From: Gracilaria gracilis
Lineage: Eukaryota > Rhodophyta > Florideophyceae > Gracilariales > Gracilariaceae
Direction of reading: 5' to 3'
DNA length: 64,000 nt
Assembly: GCA_030374805.1 (NCBI GenBank)
Contig: JARGSG010000209.1
Coordinates: 496,001 to 560,000 of the forward strand
The position numbers and the translations under genes were made by a program. Below are positions 1-11,674 of the stretch, one piece after another. Within the stretch, counting starts at the first letter, position 1. The number at the start of each line of letters is the position of its first letter. The notes under the pieces were generated by a model. That model was not told the DNA's origin. It worked only from the letters and a program-made list of their open reading frames with translations, and made no database searches.

Positions 1-2796
1 GTCGTATTTCCACTCAAGAAAGACGGAATCTTTCGCTTCTGCGTCCATTACCGCCATTTGAATGCTGCAAACGTAAGGGACACTTAATACAATTAATGAA
101 CGAGTGAATTGACTCTTTAGGGGATGGATAAATCTTCACCACACTGGATGCCACCAGCTTTTATTGGTAGAACGAACTAGATGAAGCCTACCAAAACAAA
201 ACGACTTTCACCTCGCATATGAGACTGTAACATTTTTCGGTGAATGCCGTTTGGACTCAAGTACGCACCGGCTACTTTCCAGCGTACGTTCGACATCAAT
301 ATTTCACGGGTGAAATGGCAGTATGCACTGGTATTCCTTGATGAAGTAAACATCTATTCCCGAACGGTTAAGCAGCATATGAGCATGTGCAGACCATGCT
401 GCAGATGCTCCGTTCGGCTGGTGTTACTCTCCGACTCGACAAATGCTACTTTTTCAGTAGCACGGTCTACTAGTTGAGCTATATTGTCCGACTCGGCAAG
501 CTACAAGTCTCTCGTAAGACACAAAATGATATCAAGCAGGCTAAACCACCTACGATCCGGAGACGGAAATCCGATCGTTCTTGGGGCTCTGTAACTTTCT
601 CTGACTGTTCATTGCAAACTTCGTTCAGATTGGACCTTAAATGAACTGCAAGTTGGAGAAACGGCCACCCACGAAATTCGAGACATTGACCGATACGTAG
701 TACGAAGCATTTACCAAATTACGTCCGAGACGGATACTTCTGCCTATTTTGGCCGTTCCCCGTCAAGAGTACCCGTACGTCCTTGATGGGGACGCATGCG
801 ACCGACAGGTAGAATGTGCCCTGCCGCAGAAGCAACCGGGCGAAGTCTAATTACAAATCGGTTGTTAGAGTAGTTCCCTATCCCAGACCGAACAGCAATA
901 TTCAACTACCGAACGGAATGCCTTGCGGTCGTCTGGGCTATTCTGCTACTTCGTCCGTACCTTGAAGGTTAGAGTGTCGCTGTCCGAACGGACAACCACT
1001 AGTTAAGGTGGACACTGAACCTTGCGGTCGCGTCAGGACGATTGGCCAGGTGACGGTTGCGCCTAATAGAGTAAGACTTCGATGCTTTTCACAGTCCGGA
1101 TATCAAACACCCAGCGGCCGATGCCCTTTCTCTGATCCAAGAGAATGGCGAAGACGATACTCCATTCGACGAGAGGGTCCACTGCTTGCTAGTGAATGAC
1201 CTTACGGACGATGGATACTCCATCGCCAACATAACTGTGGACGGTAGTAAGCGCAGTTGCGTTTGCGTCGACTGGCCAACGCCCGAACGAAAATCTGCTG
1301 TCATCCCCAAGGTGCTTGTTGTCACCTCGGGGGAAACCAATACCGTTCCGGTCACAGTCTGAGAGCTGGTACGGGCTCACGCAGTTGACCGTTTTCTGCA
1401 AGTCCGTACGAAAAAGCTTCGGCAACGGTGTCACCGTATTCGAAATCGACCGAAAGCAACGTATAATGCGCAAAGCCTCGCTGGAAGGCGCCATCCAGAA
1501 GGTTGTACCCGCATCTCTGCAGGAGCGCGTTCTCTATTTAGCACATTACCCCCATTTAGTCTGCCATCCGGGTTCCACTCGGATGTATGAAAGTCTTCGT
1601 CGAGACTTCTACTGGGCGCATATGGCCAACGACTTATTCCAAACCACACGGTATAGACACACCTGTCCGGCCACAAAGGCGACAAATTTCAAGTCGCAGA
1701 AGCTATAGAAGCTGTTTTCTGCCGCTGGTTCGCTGGCATTTGTCGCTATGGACATCGTCAGTATATTCAAGAGGTCCGTAAACGGTTACCAGTACATATT
1801 TGTTATAACCGATTGGTTTAGTAGAATAGCTCGTTCAATCCTTATACGGTCAACCACAACTTTTGCAGTGGCGAAGGATTTCCTGGAGAACTGGGTCTAT
1901 CGGTATGGAACTTCCAACTACTTGCTAAGCGATAACGGGATCCAATTCGTCTCTAAGTTCTTCGAACCTGTGTGCGCCGCTGTAGGAACCAAAGGCGAAC
2001 TGAAAGCAGCATACCATCCTCAGACGAATGGTCTGGCAGAACGGTCTAACAAAACCCTCTTGGAGAGGTGACGTCACTACATAGCGGATTAGCAGAACAA
2101 TTAGCATGCATATGTTCAAACACTTACGTACGGCTGTAACCTAGAAATCGATCAAACTATTGGTACCGCACCGTTCGATGTTGAGCTAACGCACAAACCA
2201 CCGAGCTTCTTGTTCGATGAACCCAAAACGGCATTGGACCCCACTACGCCCGCGCAATAAATGGCCTCTCGGTTAAAGCGATACAAGCTCAAAATTCTAC
2301 AGGCTACGCTGCACACTGCTCGGACTAAGTTGACAGGCACCCAGAAGCGCTATAAGGAAACTTTTGATAAATATGTACGGTACACGCCGTGCTTTACTCT
2401 AGGAGAAGATGTGTGGGTTGACCAACAGGACTACAAGAGCAAGGAAAAGGACATTACTGATCAGAAACGAACGTCCCGGAAGCTGCTGCCCAAGACCGTA
2501 GCACAGTAAAGGTAGTTTCCGCCACGGACGCGACTATTACCCTGGACCAAGACGGTATTCATAATACCTTCAGTATCGTAAGGGTGACAAAGAGGCCAAC
2601 CACGTGGCCAACAACCACACTGGTCACTTCTGAACAGACGCGAGGCACATTAGCAGCCGACATTGAAGAAACGTATGCGGGTAAACCGGGCAACTACGCC
2701 TGGAACAGTGCCGAGAGTGGTGCGACACGTCGTCGACCATCGCGATACTTCGGACGGACAGGAATACAGCTTACGGTAGCACTGATACCGCACTGA
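1..2796 (+). pseudogene. Ty3/gypsy pol relic (copy A), RT-RNase H-integrase
   Basis: Decayed retrotransposon polyprotein that enters from beyond the left edge. Near position 5 there is an RT fragment (VVFPLKKDG...RFCVHYRHLNAA). At 244-350 the RT palm reads MPFGLKYAPATFQRTFD, followed by FLDE where the catalytic YLDD box should be. RNase H remnants include AVRTDNH near 980 and DIKHPAADALS near 1100-1130. The integrase H2C2 finger region lies at about 1540-1690, and the core at 1748-2071 contains ITDWFSRI, LSDNGIQF and YHPQTNGLAERSN. The tail near 2340-2580 has the usual integrase C-terminal style (LGEDVWVDQQDYK, ...DQDGIHNTFSIVRVT). Many frameshifts and stops separate these parts, so it is dead. 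It does not look like a close copy of the two gypsy elements at 39-54 kb. The domain order RT-RH-INT supports Ty3/gypsy rather than Ty1/copia. Confidence 0.9.
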
Positions 2797-2959
2797 TCAG
2801 GATACTTTCGAGCCGCCGGAACGCATTCTCAATCAATACATCGCACGCTATTGGCGTCGACGAAATCCTTCGGCATCGGTGACATCCGAGGAGGGGAATG
2901 GGCGGATCAGGTATGCACGGAGAACGACAAGCTATTGGCCCGCAGGTCCTCACAAAGAA

Positions 2960-3740
2960 TCACAAGTTTACTAAGGAAAAAGAAGCTACAGGTACGCATG
3001 GCCAACTGAGTAGTCTTCTTCCAACCGGGCTTCGTAATTTCGATCCCACGCGTAACCCATGAAAAGGTACGATGTTCCGCAGTGGAACCACAACGCAAGC
3101 TCGAACTGGTCTTCGTCGGCTGGAACGGAAAAGCGGTCCCAGGCCACGGCGAAGTGGCCACGAACTTCTTCTTTCCGCCCCATTTTCCGCTTTATTGGCT
3201 TCCGGGTGCAAGAGTTGGCTTCATGAGGTCCTCCTCAACCATCACGGTCTCCGTTTTATCTCGATCTCTGCCAAGAGATGACATGGGAATGCCGTCGACC
3301 GCCGGCACCACCATTTCTTGCGGAGTCTTCTTTTCCGGAGCCGCATTCGCACCGCTCAGTCCCACGCCATCACCAACTTGGCAGGCTCCCGGCCAGGGCT
3401 GAAAGAGAGAAGCCAGGCCTGGAACCTGCATAGGTGCGCTGCCATGATTCACAAGTGTACTAGTAGTCACACTAACGCGTGACATAAACTCAGGACCCAT
3501 CGGTGGTGGGGCGGTCAACTGCGCCAAAGACAGAAGAATCGATAACTCTGTAGAGAGCGGAGCCGGCGGAACTGCTGGGATTCCAGGGTTCGGGCTAGCA
3601 CCAAATATGGGATCATCCAATGAGTTTGTAGGCATCGGGCCCATAGCCGTCGCAAGGGTAGCCACGTAATTGGTAGCAATTTGATACAGCTCCATCCGGA
3701 ACCGCTTCCGCAAGTCACGCATTTGAAAGGACGATCGCAT
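2960..3740 (-). other. unassigned Pro-rich ORF (possible gag-like remnant)
   Basis: The minus strand is open for 182 codons at 3192-3740 (starts MRSSFQMRDLRKRF, ends LAPGSQ). It is rich in Pro, Ala and Ser with no recognisable catalytic motif. Downstream in a different frame, 2986-3183 reads as a plausible continuation (GHFAVAWDRFSVPADEDQFE), which suggests a frameshifted longer protein. Position and composition resemble retroelement Gag, and it runs convergently with the gypsy pol ending at 2796. No zinc knuckle or capsid motif is visible. I do not recognise a family, and an accidental ORF is possible. Confidence 0.25.
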
Positions 3741-4934
3741 ATATTGTGCGTGACGGAGTAGGATGTTTTCCCGAAGAGAAGGAGCTTATATCACCGAGAT
3801 TGGACCAGCGGATTGGAAATTCACCCCACAGGACTGGGCAATCGTCTCAATTAAACTGGAAACGGTTTGGGAATCCAGCTTTGGGGAAGAGAGTGCCGCA
3901 GCCGCACCAATGAAACCACCAAAGGTAGCTCGCGGTGGCTCAGTACCCCTCATGCTACTAGGAAGAACAGGAAGCTAACCATTATGGTCAGACGTGTTGC
4001 GTCCTTCCAGAGCCGGAGCAGGCGCGCCAGTGAGAACAGGGGCACCCGGAGACTCCAGCATGATTGGGAACGATTCGAGACTTCTTAGAGATCACTACTC
4101 GGCCTGTGCCTGGGGGTAATTATGTTCGGCGCAGAACACAGCCTTCCATGATGCCAGATTAAAAACTTCCCACCTTTGCTTGGCGCCCCACGGAAAGCTC
4201 TCCATGTGGGGAAGCAGTAACTCTAGCTGTTCAGCTCAGTATTCCGTAACCGCCACAATAGTCTAAGTCCCGAACTGCCGGATGTCTCGAATGGAACTCG
4301 GGAGAAAGAAGAACATGCGACCAGGAGATTGGACACCATCGCGGTAAATCCCAGCTTCGCAAGAGCGGTAATTCCAATCTATATGGCCACGGGCAGCCTG
4401 CAGAAGCAGGACGGCCACCGACACGGTCCATTCCGCGAGAGCAATCGACCAAACAAGGTAAATCCGATCGTGATTACGGGTTATATAGCTCCCGAAGTAA
4501 GCCAATACCGATGGTATTGGAACGCTCAGCGACATCTGCACTTGGTGGTCCGTCTAGGTTGGAATCGCCGCACGCTCGTGCTGAGACAAAGGAGGGAAGC
4601 AAATGCGAGAGATTGGGCATCAAGGAAGTTCGCCGTTGCATGCGGATGCCTCCAGACCTCCTGTGGAGAGTCTGGAATTCTTTTTCAAGTAGAAGTTCTT
4701 AATCTGGCACCTACGGTTTGTAGATGGTGGCGCATTCGATTCAAACTTGAATCTGCGTGGGTTGCTTACTGCAATTTGCATTCGGCAACCCAGCTCATCA
4801 AAGTGTAACTGCTGGTCGAGATCGCGTTGAATTCAATGTAGATCAACACTGCGTCCATGGGCAATGCTCGGAGGGTAATGATCTGGTCAAACGGCCAGTA
4901 GTTGTACCGCAGCACCTGCTTAATCTTAATATAT
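3741..4934. other. no gene supported
   Basis: Only short, overlapping reading frames on both strands with no family motif. It may be degraded transposon sequence between the copy A gypsy relic and the minisatellite. Confidence 0.5.
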
Positions 4935-5197
4935 TCGTGCTGCCTACAGCATCGGTTGGCTAAAGTTCAAGTTCAATTGCGCTGAATCCAGCGTCTTCAA
5001 GGGTACTAGCCCTTCTGTGCTGACTCAGCGTTTTCCGGCTACTAGCCGTTCTACGCTGACCACAGCGTCTTCCGGCCACTAGCCGTATTGCGCTGAATAC
5101 AGCGTCTTCTGGCCACCAGCCTTTTTTGCGCTGCCTACAGCGTCATCCGGTTACTAGCCGTTTTGCACTGACTGCAACGACTTTTCCGGCTAAAGTC
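4935..5197. repeat. degenerate ~37-bp minisatellite
   Basis: About seven imperfect tandem units, each of the form (t)gcgctga..acagcgtctt followed by ccggctactagccgttt. Clear unit starts are at 4979 (gcgctgaatcc), about 5017 (gtgctgact), about 5054 (cgctgaccac), about 5090, about 5127 and about 5164. The outer units (4935-4978 and 5164-5197, ending in ggctaaag) are the most diverged. It has no open frame and no CRISPR-like constant repeat with unique spacers, because the whole unit is repeated. Confidence 0.8.
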
Positions 5198-7906
5198 CAT
5201 TCTCCTATGGTATTTCACATGCTGATCTGAACAGTTCTTGTCCAGCATCTACAAAGGTAACCTGTACCAATGTATATCATCTTGAGTAATTTATTAACTT
5301 CTTTATACAGCTTCGCCTAGCTGTGAAAAGTGTCATCAGAACCTACAACAGTTCTCTGTCGCATGTTGCCCGGTGCAGCTATTCTTCCGCCTGCAACGGA
5401 GTCTTCTTGCTGGTGGCCTCTCCATTTTTGTAGCATTCACCATGTGCAAGCGACGACTCCACGTGTTCTTCTGAGGGGCGATGCAAAATTCTCCTGAGGT
5501 TTGTATACTTCATGGTACGTACTTTTGTGCGCAGAACGTACATCCTCGTGTCGGATGAGACGAAGGCTAAATGCGTGCCACTTGTAGGCCAGAGCTTGAG
5601 GTCCTAGTCGTTGAATCGCGAACAACGCTTTATTTCTCTCTGGCACGCGCGAGTCATTCATCATTCTAGATATCTTCCCGTCCAAGGATTCCCTCCGAAC
5701 CACTGCGAGACTACAGCTCTTGCTTTTCGTCGAAACACAGGAAATAGATCCTACGCGAGGAAAATGAAGCATATACTGCCCCACCAATAAACAGCGGCTT
5801 CTGTCTTGCGTGCTGCTCGGAGTTGAAACACTCGCGACTTAGGATTTTTGCCCAATGCGGACGGAACTGGTCTTCTGCGCTTGGCCCTCCGACTTCAAAA
5901 AGACTGTGTTTCATCCAGGCACAGCTCCCTGTTGGCCTCTTACAGTCTCTCCTTGCAGCGGGATGTTTTGCACCACGAGGCTGTGCAATTTCAAAATGCC
6001 ATAAGCTACTCCAAACAGTTGCTAAACAGCCTGTACTTCCGTCTGCTCGTTTCGGAGCGTTGCTTCTCTCCATGCATGCGACTGTCCGACGTTCGATTTG
6101 GCACAGTCAATGTCTTGCGCAAACGACGATTGAATCATCTTGGCCGTTGTCGTTAGTAGAAAAGTCTACGTTCTGTAGCATTCGCACGAAGTACGTCGTT
6201 GTGCCGCTCGAAACGAGTTCCTAGTGACGGTTAGCCCAGTGTATGGTGTTATAGGGCATTTCGAAGCATACCAAATTTGGAGAAGCTGGAAGGCAGTTCT
6301 GTGGAAGGGAGTCGTACTGGCAGATCTTCAAAACCAGACGGTGGTTGTAGTGAAGCTCCGGTTGAGCGCGAACGTACGGAAAGTCACGAAGGTGCAGCGG
6401 TGGGATGAAATACCTCATTGATGTATGCAGCTGACGGCTCTTGTAGCACTCCGCACGACTCTAACTCGGTTGCGACTCTTTATTCCCACGGTGAAGGGTG
6501 TTGAGAACCGAACGAAGGCGCTTGCAGTCCAAACGGAACAGATCCAAGCATGTATCCAAAGTTGGGTGTTGCAAGAAGCCGGGAGCCAATTGTTTTCTGG
6601 TGCCACCGGCGAATACCGGCCGTAAAGTGTCGCTTGCGAAACCATCTTAGGATCGATCCCGAAAGTATTATGTTGGGAAACGTTCCAATGGGCATTGTAG
6701 AATAACTCCAAACCACAATAGAAAACCCCACTAGGAATGATTGGCTCCGAACCATAATTATTCCGGATCTCTTTGTGAGACCCTTGAGTTTGGTGCGAGG
6801 AAGACTGAACCAGCTGGCTCCGAAAACCTGCTTCGATGCGGGTATCATACAGCGCAGAAACGCGTGAACCAGACTTGGTAGTGACACTTCCAACTTAGAA
6901 ACAGTCTAAAGAAACCTAGCCGTGGGAGACGAAAATTGGAAGCACATTTGTGTTTTTTGTCATCCGTAGATAAGGATTAAGATGTTTAGCTTTTCAGAGA
7001 TTTTGTTTCCGTCTTAAGATTTATGATTTTTATCAAACAGGTACTCGAATAAAGAAAATCTTTCACATGTTCTGAAAATAGGATATTTTCAATTTTAAGT
7101 TCGATAATGAATAAAGTATTGATTATTAACCCTCGTAAAGATCAGCTTCAGAAAATTACCATTTAAAGTTTTAAAAAAATAGAGAGAATATCAACATTTA
7201 TGTTTTGATTCTGGCTCTAAATACGAAGAAATTTTTTTCTATTTTACACGACTCAGTGGATGAAAGAAATATTTATAGAGATTTAAAATTTGAGTTGTAT
7301 TTTTTTAAAATAATTTAAAATGTTTTCATTCTGTTTTTAGATTATTAAAAACACCTTAGAGCACTTAAGTAGTTATAAGAGTAGTTTTGTAAATATAATT
7401 GAAAAATGTTATATTTTGTTTGACTTTTTTGCAAAAAATTGGGCATGTTTGGGTTTATACGATGTTTAAGATTAAATTTAAAGAGTTTTGAAGAATAGAA
7501 TTTGAAATAAGGATAAACTGCAAATATCGTGTTGGGCAACAAATTTTAAGCTTTTAGCAAGAAAAATGTTTGAGATTTGCAAGCATGCCAAGCAGTATTT
7601 GTAAAACTAAATAGATTGGTTTTATAGTGTGATAAGGCTAATTTCTTTGACACTAAAAGTGTTTACGTCCAGTAAGATAGATATATGAATTAGTCAATAC
7701 AGATACACGTACACGTTGCAGTGGATAGATAGGATGCACTCCTAACTGACTGTAATAGACGCACGGCATATTCATTGTTGTAAGCCCTAAGAATTTCTGA
7801 AACTTTTGGCAGACAGAAGCTTTATTGGTGCAAGTTTTTGTGACAACAAATGAGAAAAACAGTACCGTAATGTTACAAAAATTGTGCACGATATTTGATG
7901 AAGTCT
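5198..7906. other. no gene supported; AT-rich from about 6950
   Basis: 5198-6900 carries reading frames of up to 137 codons on both strands with no recognisable domain and no consistent strand. From about 6950 to 7900 the sequence becomes strongly AT-rich (long A and T runs near 7100-7560) and has no credible ORF. The copia element inserted at its right edge. Confidence 0.5.
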
Positions 7907-7911
7907 AGTAC

Positions 7912-8218
7912 TGATGGTCTACTTTTGGGTCAAACTGGCTGCATAATGCAGGTGGGATGCGGTTAGTGAGAGTTGGAAGAGTAGTGAATAGACTGAAAAC
8001 TTTAAAACATGATGAGTAGACTTTACTGATGGGGGCGATTCACAGCTGGCTATTTAAGGTGTCCTTGGACCGATTCCCGGTTGTGGGGATATCGGTAAGG
8101 CCCTCTGCGGTTATCGCAGATGGGCACCAGAGCCCTAGTATCGCCTGCGGCGATAAGCGTGGTCGATATGCGATAGACGAGGTTATCGCTCAGGCTCGCG
8201 TTCGCTCGCTGAGCATCA
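7912..8218 (-). repeat. copia 3' LTR
   Basis: 307 bp and the same length as the partner at 13944-14250, with no gaps. On the minus strand it begins TGATGCTCAGCG and ends GACCATCA. A TTAAATA box on the minus strand (plus-strand tatttaa near 8051) is a possible TATA element. A perfect inverted motif TATCGCC-TGC-GGCGATA lies near 8140. The first three bases supply the stop codon of pol. Confidence 0.97.
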
Positions 8219-11200
8219 CTCGCTCTCTTTCTTTTCGCTCTCTCTAGCGGAACGCGAAAAGACGCTTCCCTTCGAGCGTATGATCCACTGTTGAACAGGA
8301 TGGTCGACGCGCGCGGTGCGGAGTAGTTTGTCGAGGGCGTTGCACGGTTTCGTTTTCGTCAGTGCATCGGCAGGATTGTCCTTCTTGCTGATGTGTCCAA
8401 TGTCCGAAATCTCTTCGCGCTGATACGCTTCGCGTGCTGCAGTGAGGTCTATCATGAGTCGCTTCTCGCGTGTGTAAGACGACTTCGTGATGGTGTCAAA
8501 GATAGACTGGCTGTCGGTCAGCAGGCACATGCGAATGGGGCGGTTTAGGCATGCTTCCAAGTCCTTCTTGATCACAAAAGCTGTATCGAAGGCATCAGCG
8601 AAGGCATAAATTTCAGCGCCGAGAATAGAGCGTACGACACGCTTGCTCTTGTAGCTTCGGTAATTGAGGATGCTACAACGTCCGGAGGAATCACAGAGTG
8701 TGATTATGTAACCCAGTTGAGAGGATAGGTCCGCATTGTTCGCGAAGGAGCCGTCGGAGTAGACTCGAATGTAGACACTTGCTGCGTCCAGGTGATAGTG
8801 TTTGATAGACACTTCGCTGTTTTTCTGCAAATGTTGAACAATTCCATTGAGAGCCTTCACATGAGTTGCATCGAACTGGGCTTCCGTTACTTGTGCCAGT
8901 TGCGCACTGCGACAGGCGGCATCAGGGCGGGTATAGACGATCCAGTTGATCTTCATTAGCATTGACTTGAAGTCACTGAAGGAGGCAGAGGGGTTGATGG
9001 TTCGCAGTCGCTGGATTTGGGGACGTTGGTGCAGCTCGATGTAGTTGGGCTTGGTGTCGATGTGTATTCCCGCGTAGGAAAACGAGTCGTGTTGCTTCGG
9101 TTTGGAGTCAAATTGTTGCGTTGTGGTGTCCGTTAATGCTTCGAATTCCTTAGTGCCAGACTGGAGGCAATCATCCACATACGTGCCCATTAGTCCTTGT
9201 AGAACGCCGTTGGTGTCGCGTTTGAAAAATAGTGCATGGTCGGAGAAGGATTTGGTCATCTTCAGGTCGTGAAGGGTATGGTCGGTGAGTGTGTGGTACC
9301 AGTAGTCGCCGGCTTCAGTGAGTCCATAAAGGGTTCGGTGAAGCTTGAGTAGTGAGTCGGCCGGGAGGTTCAGTTCTGGAGGTGGGCGGAGATAGACACG
9401 GCGTTGGATCTTCTCGCGGGCTTGCAAGTATGCGAGAGTTATGTCACGTAGCCATACTCGTAGGCGTAGTGTGCTGGCGAAAGCAGTAATGATACGGATG
9501 TTCTGAAGCCGAAGGGCGCGGGAGTCGTGAACGATAGAACCTTTCTCGCGGTCGGAGTAGCCTTGGGCAATTAGACGGGCCTTGTATGTCGGGGAGTTGG
9601 TTTCGATATTCTTGATGGTAAATACCCAGCGAGAGCCGATGATGTTTGGTGCTTCACCATGTTGCCTGCATTCGGAGATTGCGTCAGCACGGGAAATGAC
9701 AGTGTACACCTTGCGGTCTGCTAAACCTTGGAGTTCAGATTGCCGTGCGGGGACGAATTGGGGTAAGTCGCGGCGGGGATCGTTGGGAGCGAGTATGTCG
9801 GTGACAAGGATGGAGGGTGGTTGGTGCGGTTCAGCGGGTTCGGGTGTGGTGAAGGCGTCAAACTGTGCCTTGAATCTCTTGACGATGGTTGCATCAGAAG
9901 ATAGGTCGGAAGGTATGCACTGGGATATGGAGAATTGCTGTACTCCAGATGGTGTACGAACGTGCAGTTGCTTGTTATCAATAAAGACAACCTTATAGGG
10001 ACCAAGGAAAGTTTTGTGCTTCTCCCTGTAAACGCGTACCCAGGAACCGGCTGTGAACTTGAATTGTGCTGCAGGAGGCACGCGCGCATGAAGAGCTTCG
10101 AGTACTCTTAGTTTAGCCACGAGGGTTGCATACTCGGTCCTTGCAGATTCTAGTGCTTGTAGACGAATCTTCTGATCCCGATGGTTGGAATGCGATGGGG
10201 AGAGACGAGGTAGTGTTCCAAAAACAAGCAGAGATGGTACAAGTCCTTCCGGTCCCAGAGTGTCATTGATGGCTTTAACAGCCAGACTTAAGCGAACATC
10301 GCGAGGCATTTTTGGGTAATTAACAGTAACCTTGTTATATACCTTGCGCAACGGTGCATGATAGCGCTCTCCTAGACCGAGGCTGTTGTGGCTTTCTACA
10401 CCAGAGGTGATGAGAGCTATGCCAAGTGACTCCGTCAGTTGGGTCCAAGCCTTGGAAGTGAAGATGCTTCCTTGATCCACGCGTTGATTGTTAGGGGCTC
10501 CAGTGTAGACAGTTAACCAAGCGGTGAGGAAGGAGTTCCAAACTGTATCTGCAGATTCGCCGGGAAGGAACGTAGCATTTGAAAATCCGGTTTCGAGGTC
10601 GACGATGTGAAGAACTGGGAACTTAGTTCCATTGTCATGGAGGTAAATTAAGTCGAGGGATATGCTGTTGTTGAAGGTGATTTGTTCGGGGGGAATAGAG
10701 ACGCGGAATCGGAGCGGTTTTGTGCGCAGTGTTTGACAAGTGGTGCAAGCTTTTGAGAGTTGGTCCAACAGTCGTCGTGTTTGCGAGTCAGTAACACGGA
10801 GTGAGGCGCGTTTGAGAAGGTTGAGTAGCTTAGACGTCGATGGATGATAGAAGTTCAGGTGTAGGCGGCGGAGTTCCTTCTCGGTGTACGGACTGTAGGA
10901 GGTGTGGAGAATGGAGGAAGGGTGTTCGATGTCCCATTCGATGAAGAGATGGCCATTTTTCTTGGTGAGCTTAATGGTCCAGTCTGCATATCCGCACGTC
11001 AGGAGTCGCAGTTTCATATCTAGGATGAAGTGGTTGGTTTCGCCTATATCCAGGCCAAGAAGCAGCGGGATGGTGGCGTTCACAACATCAATGGAGAGTG
11101 CCATGTTCGTGCCGTCGGGTAATGGTATGTTGATGTTGGTGGTACCCATCGAAGGGAGGATGGTGTTGGCGAATTTGAAGTGTTCGGCCGAGAATTCGAA

Positions 11201-11386
11201 GGCATCGTGCAGGGGCGGACGGTGGTTGGACATTGAAAAAAAGAGACGGGCTTGCGGTAAGCCGATAACTGACTTGCTGGCTCCAGAGTCAAGACAGGCA
11301 CCAAGAAAAGAAGGGATGGAGGTGCTGTGGATGTTGGATGTGAAATTCTGAGACCAAAAAGAGGTGGGTTTGGGTACAGTTATCAC
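8216..11386 (-). CDS. copia Pol polyprotein (PR-INT-RT-RNase H)
   Basis: About 1056 codons are open; the frame stays open upstream to about 11455 without an ATG, so Pol is presumably made as part of Gag-Pol. Numbering from the GTG at 11386: aspartic protease CLDSGASKS with D33-S-G; integrase zinc finger H176, H181, C214, C217; integrase catalytic D245, D304 and E340 with exactly 35 residues between the last two (DD35E); RT from about 580 with D648 (LRDITLAYLQA) and the TYVDD box at 735-739; RNase H with D878 (YSDGS), E925, D958 and D1003. All key residues are present. It ends in the polypurine tract, and the TGA stop is the first three bases of the 3' LTR. Role: polyprotein maturation, reverse transcription and integration. 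Confidence 0.95.
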   Translation of the reverse strand: MITVPKPTSFWSQNFTSNIHSTSIPSFLGACLDSGASKSVIGLPQARLFFSMSNHRPPLHDAFEFSAEHFKFANTILPSMGTTNINIPLPDGTNMALSIDVVNATIPLLLGLDIGETNHFILDMKLRLLTCGYADWTIKLTKKNGHLFIEWDIEHPSSILHTSYSPYTEKELRRLHLNFYHPSTSKLLNLLKRASLRVTDSQTRRLLDQLSKACTTCQTLRTKPLRFRVSIPPEQITFNNSISLDLIYLHDNGTKFPVLHIVDLETGFSNATFLPGESADTVWNSFLTAWLTVYTGAPNNQRVDQGSIFTSKAWTQLTESLGIALITSGVESHNSLGLGERYHAPLRKVYNKVTVNYPKMPRDVRLSLAVKAINDTLGPEGLVPSLLVFGTLPRLSPSHSNHRDQKIRLQALESARTEYATLVAKLRVLEALHARVPPAAQFKFTAGSWVRVYREKHKTFLGPYKVVFIDNKQLHVRTPSGVQQFSISQCIPSDLSSDATIVKRFKAQFDAFTTPEPAEPHQPPSILVTDILAPNDPRRDLPQFVPARQSELQGLADRKVYTVISRADAISECRQHGEAPNIIGSRWVFTIKNIETNSPTYKARLIAQGYSDREKGSIVHDSRALRLQNIRIITAFASTLRLRVWLRDITLAYLQAREKIQRRVYLRPPPELNLPADSLLKLHRTLYGLTEAGDYWYHTLTDHTLHDLKMTKSFSDHALFFKRDTNGVLQGLMGTYVDDCLQSGTKEFEALTDTTTQQFDSKPKQHDSFSYAGIHIDTKPNYIELHQRPQIQRLRTINPSASFSDFKSMLMKINWIVYTRPDAACRSAQLAQVTEAQFDATHVKALNGIVQHLQKNSEVSIKHYHLDAASVYIRVYSDGSFANNADLSSQLGYIITLCDSSGRCSILNYRSYKSKRVVRSILGAEIYAFADAFDTAFVIKKDLEACLNRPIRMCLLTDSQSIFDTITKSSYTREKRLMIDLTAAREAYQREEISDIGHISKKDNPADALTKTKPCNALDKLLRTARVDHPVQQWIIRSKGSVFSRSARESEKKESE
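8219..8245 (-). promoter_or_regulatory. polypurine tract of the copia element
   Basis: On the minus strand the 27 bases before the 3' LTR are purine except for two C (AGAGAGAGCGAAAAGAAAGA and onward). This is the expected primer site for plus-strand DNA synthesis. The tract is also coding: it supplies the last Pol residues (...RESEKKESE). Confidence 0.8.
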
Positions 11387-11674
11387 GCCAGGGGGGGGTA
11401 CCGGTGGGTATCGGTGCGCAAAGAAGGAGTGACGGGGGGCGGGTACTGGCGATTATTACATTCCTTTGATCCAAGACTGAGAGCGAGGAGAGATTTGGAT
11501 CGTGCTGTACGGGCGGGAGAGGGTTGGAGAGTACGGGTGGAGGAGAGTCTGTGGAGGGAACGTGCTTGAGAGGGGCACATTGGGAAGTCGCAAGCCAAAT
11601 GTTGTTAACATTTGGGGGATCAGGGGGGCAAATTCGCCTGTTGGCGGAGACGAGTTGGCGGGTCTTGTCTCCCA

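Noticed and set aside
6415-6893. Possible gypsy RT fragment on the minus strand
   Set aside because: A few words resemble RT loosely, but no motif (DxG, YxDD, FGL.NAP) is present.
8029-8247. Plus-strand ORF in the copia LTR (also at 14061)
   Set aside because: It lies within the LTR, present in both LTR copies by duplication, with no independent support.
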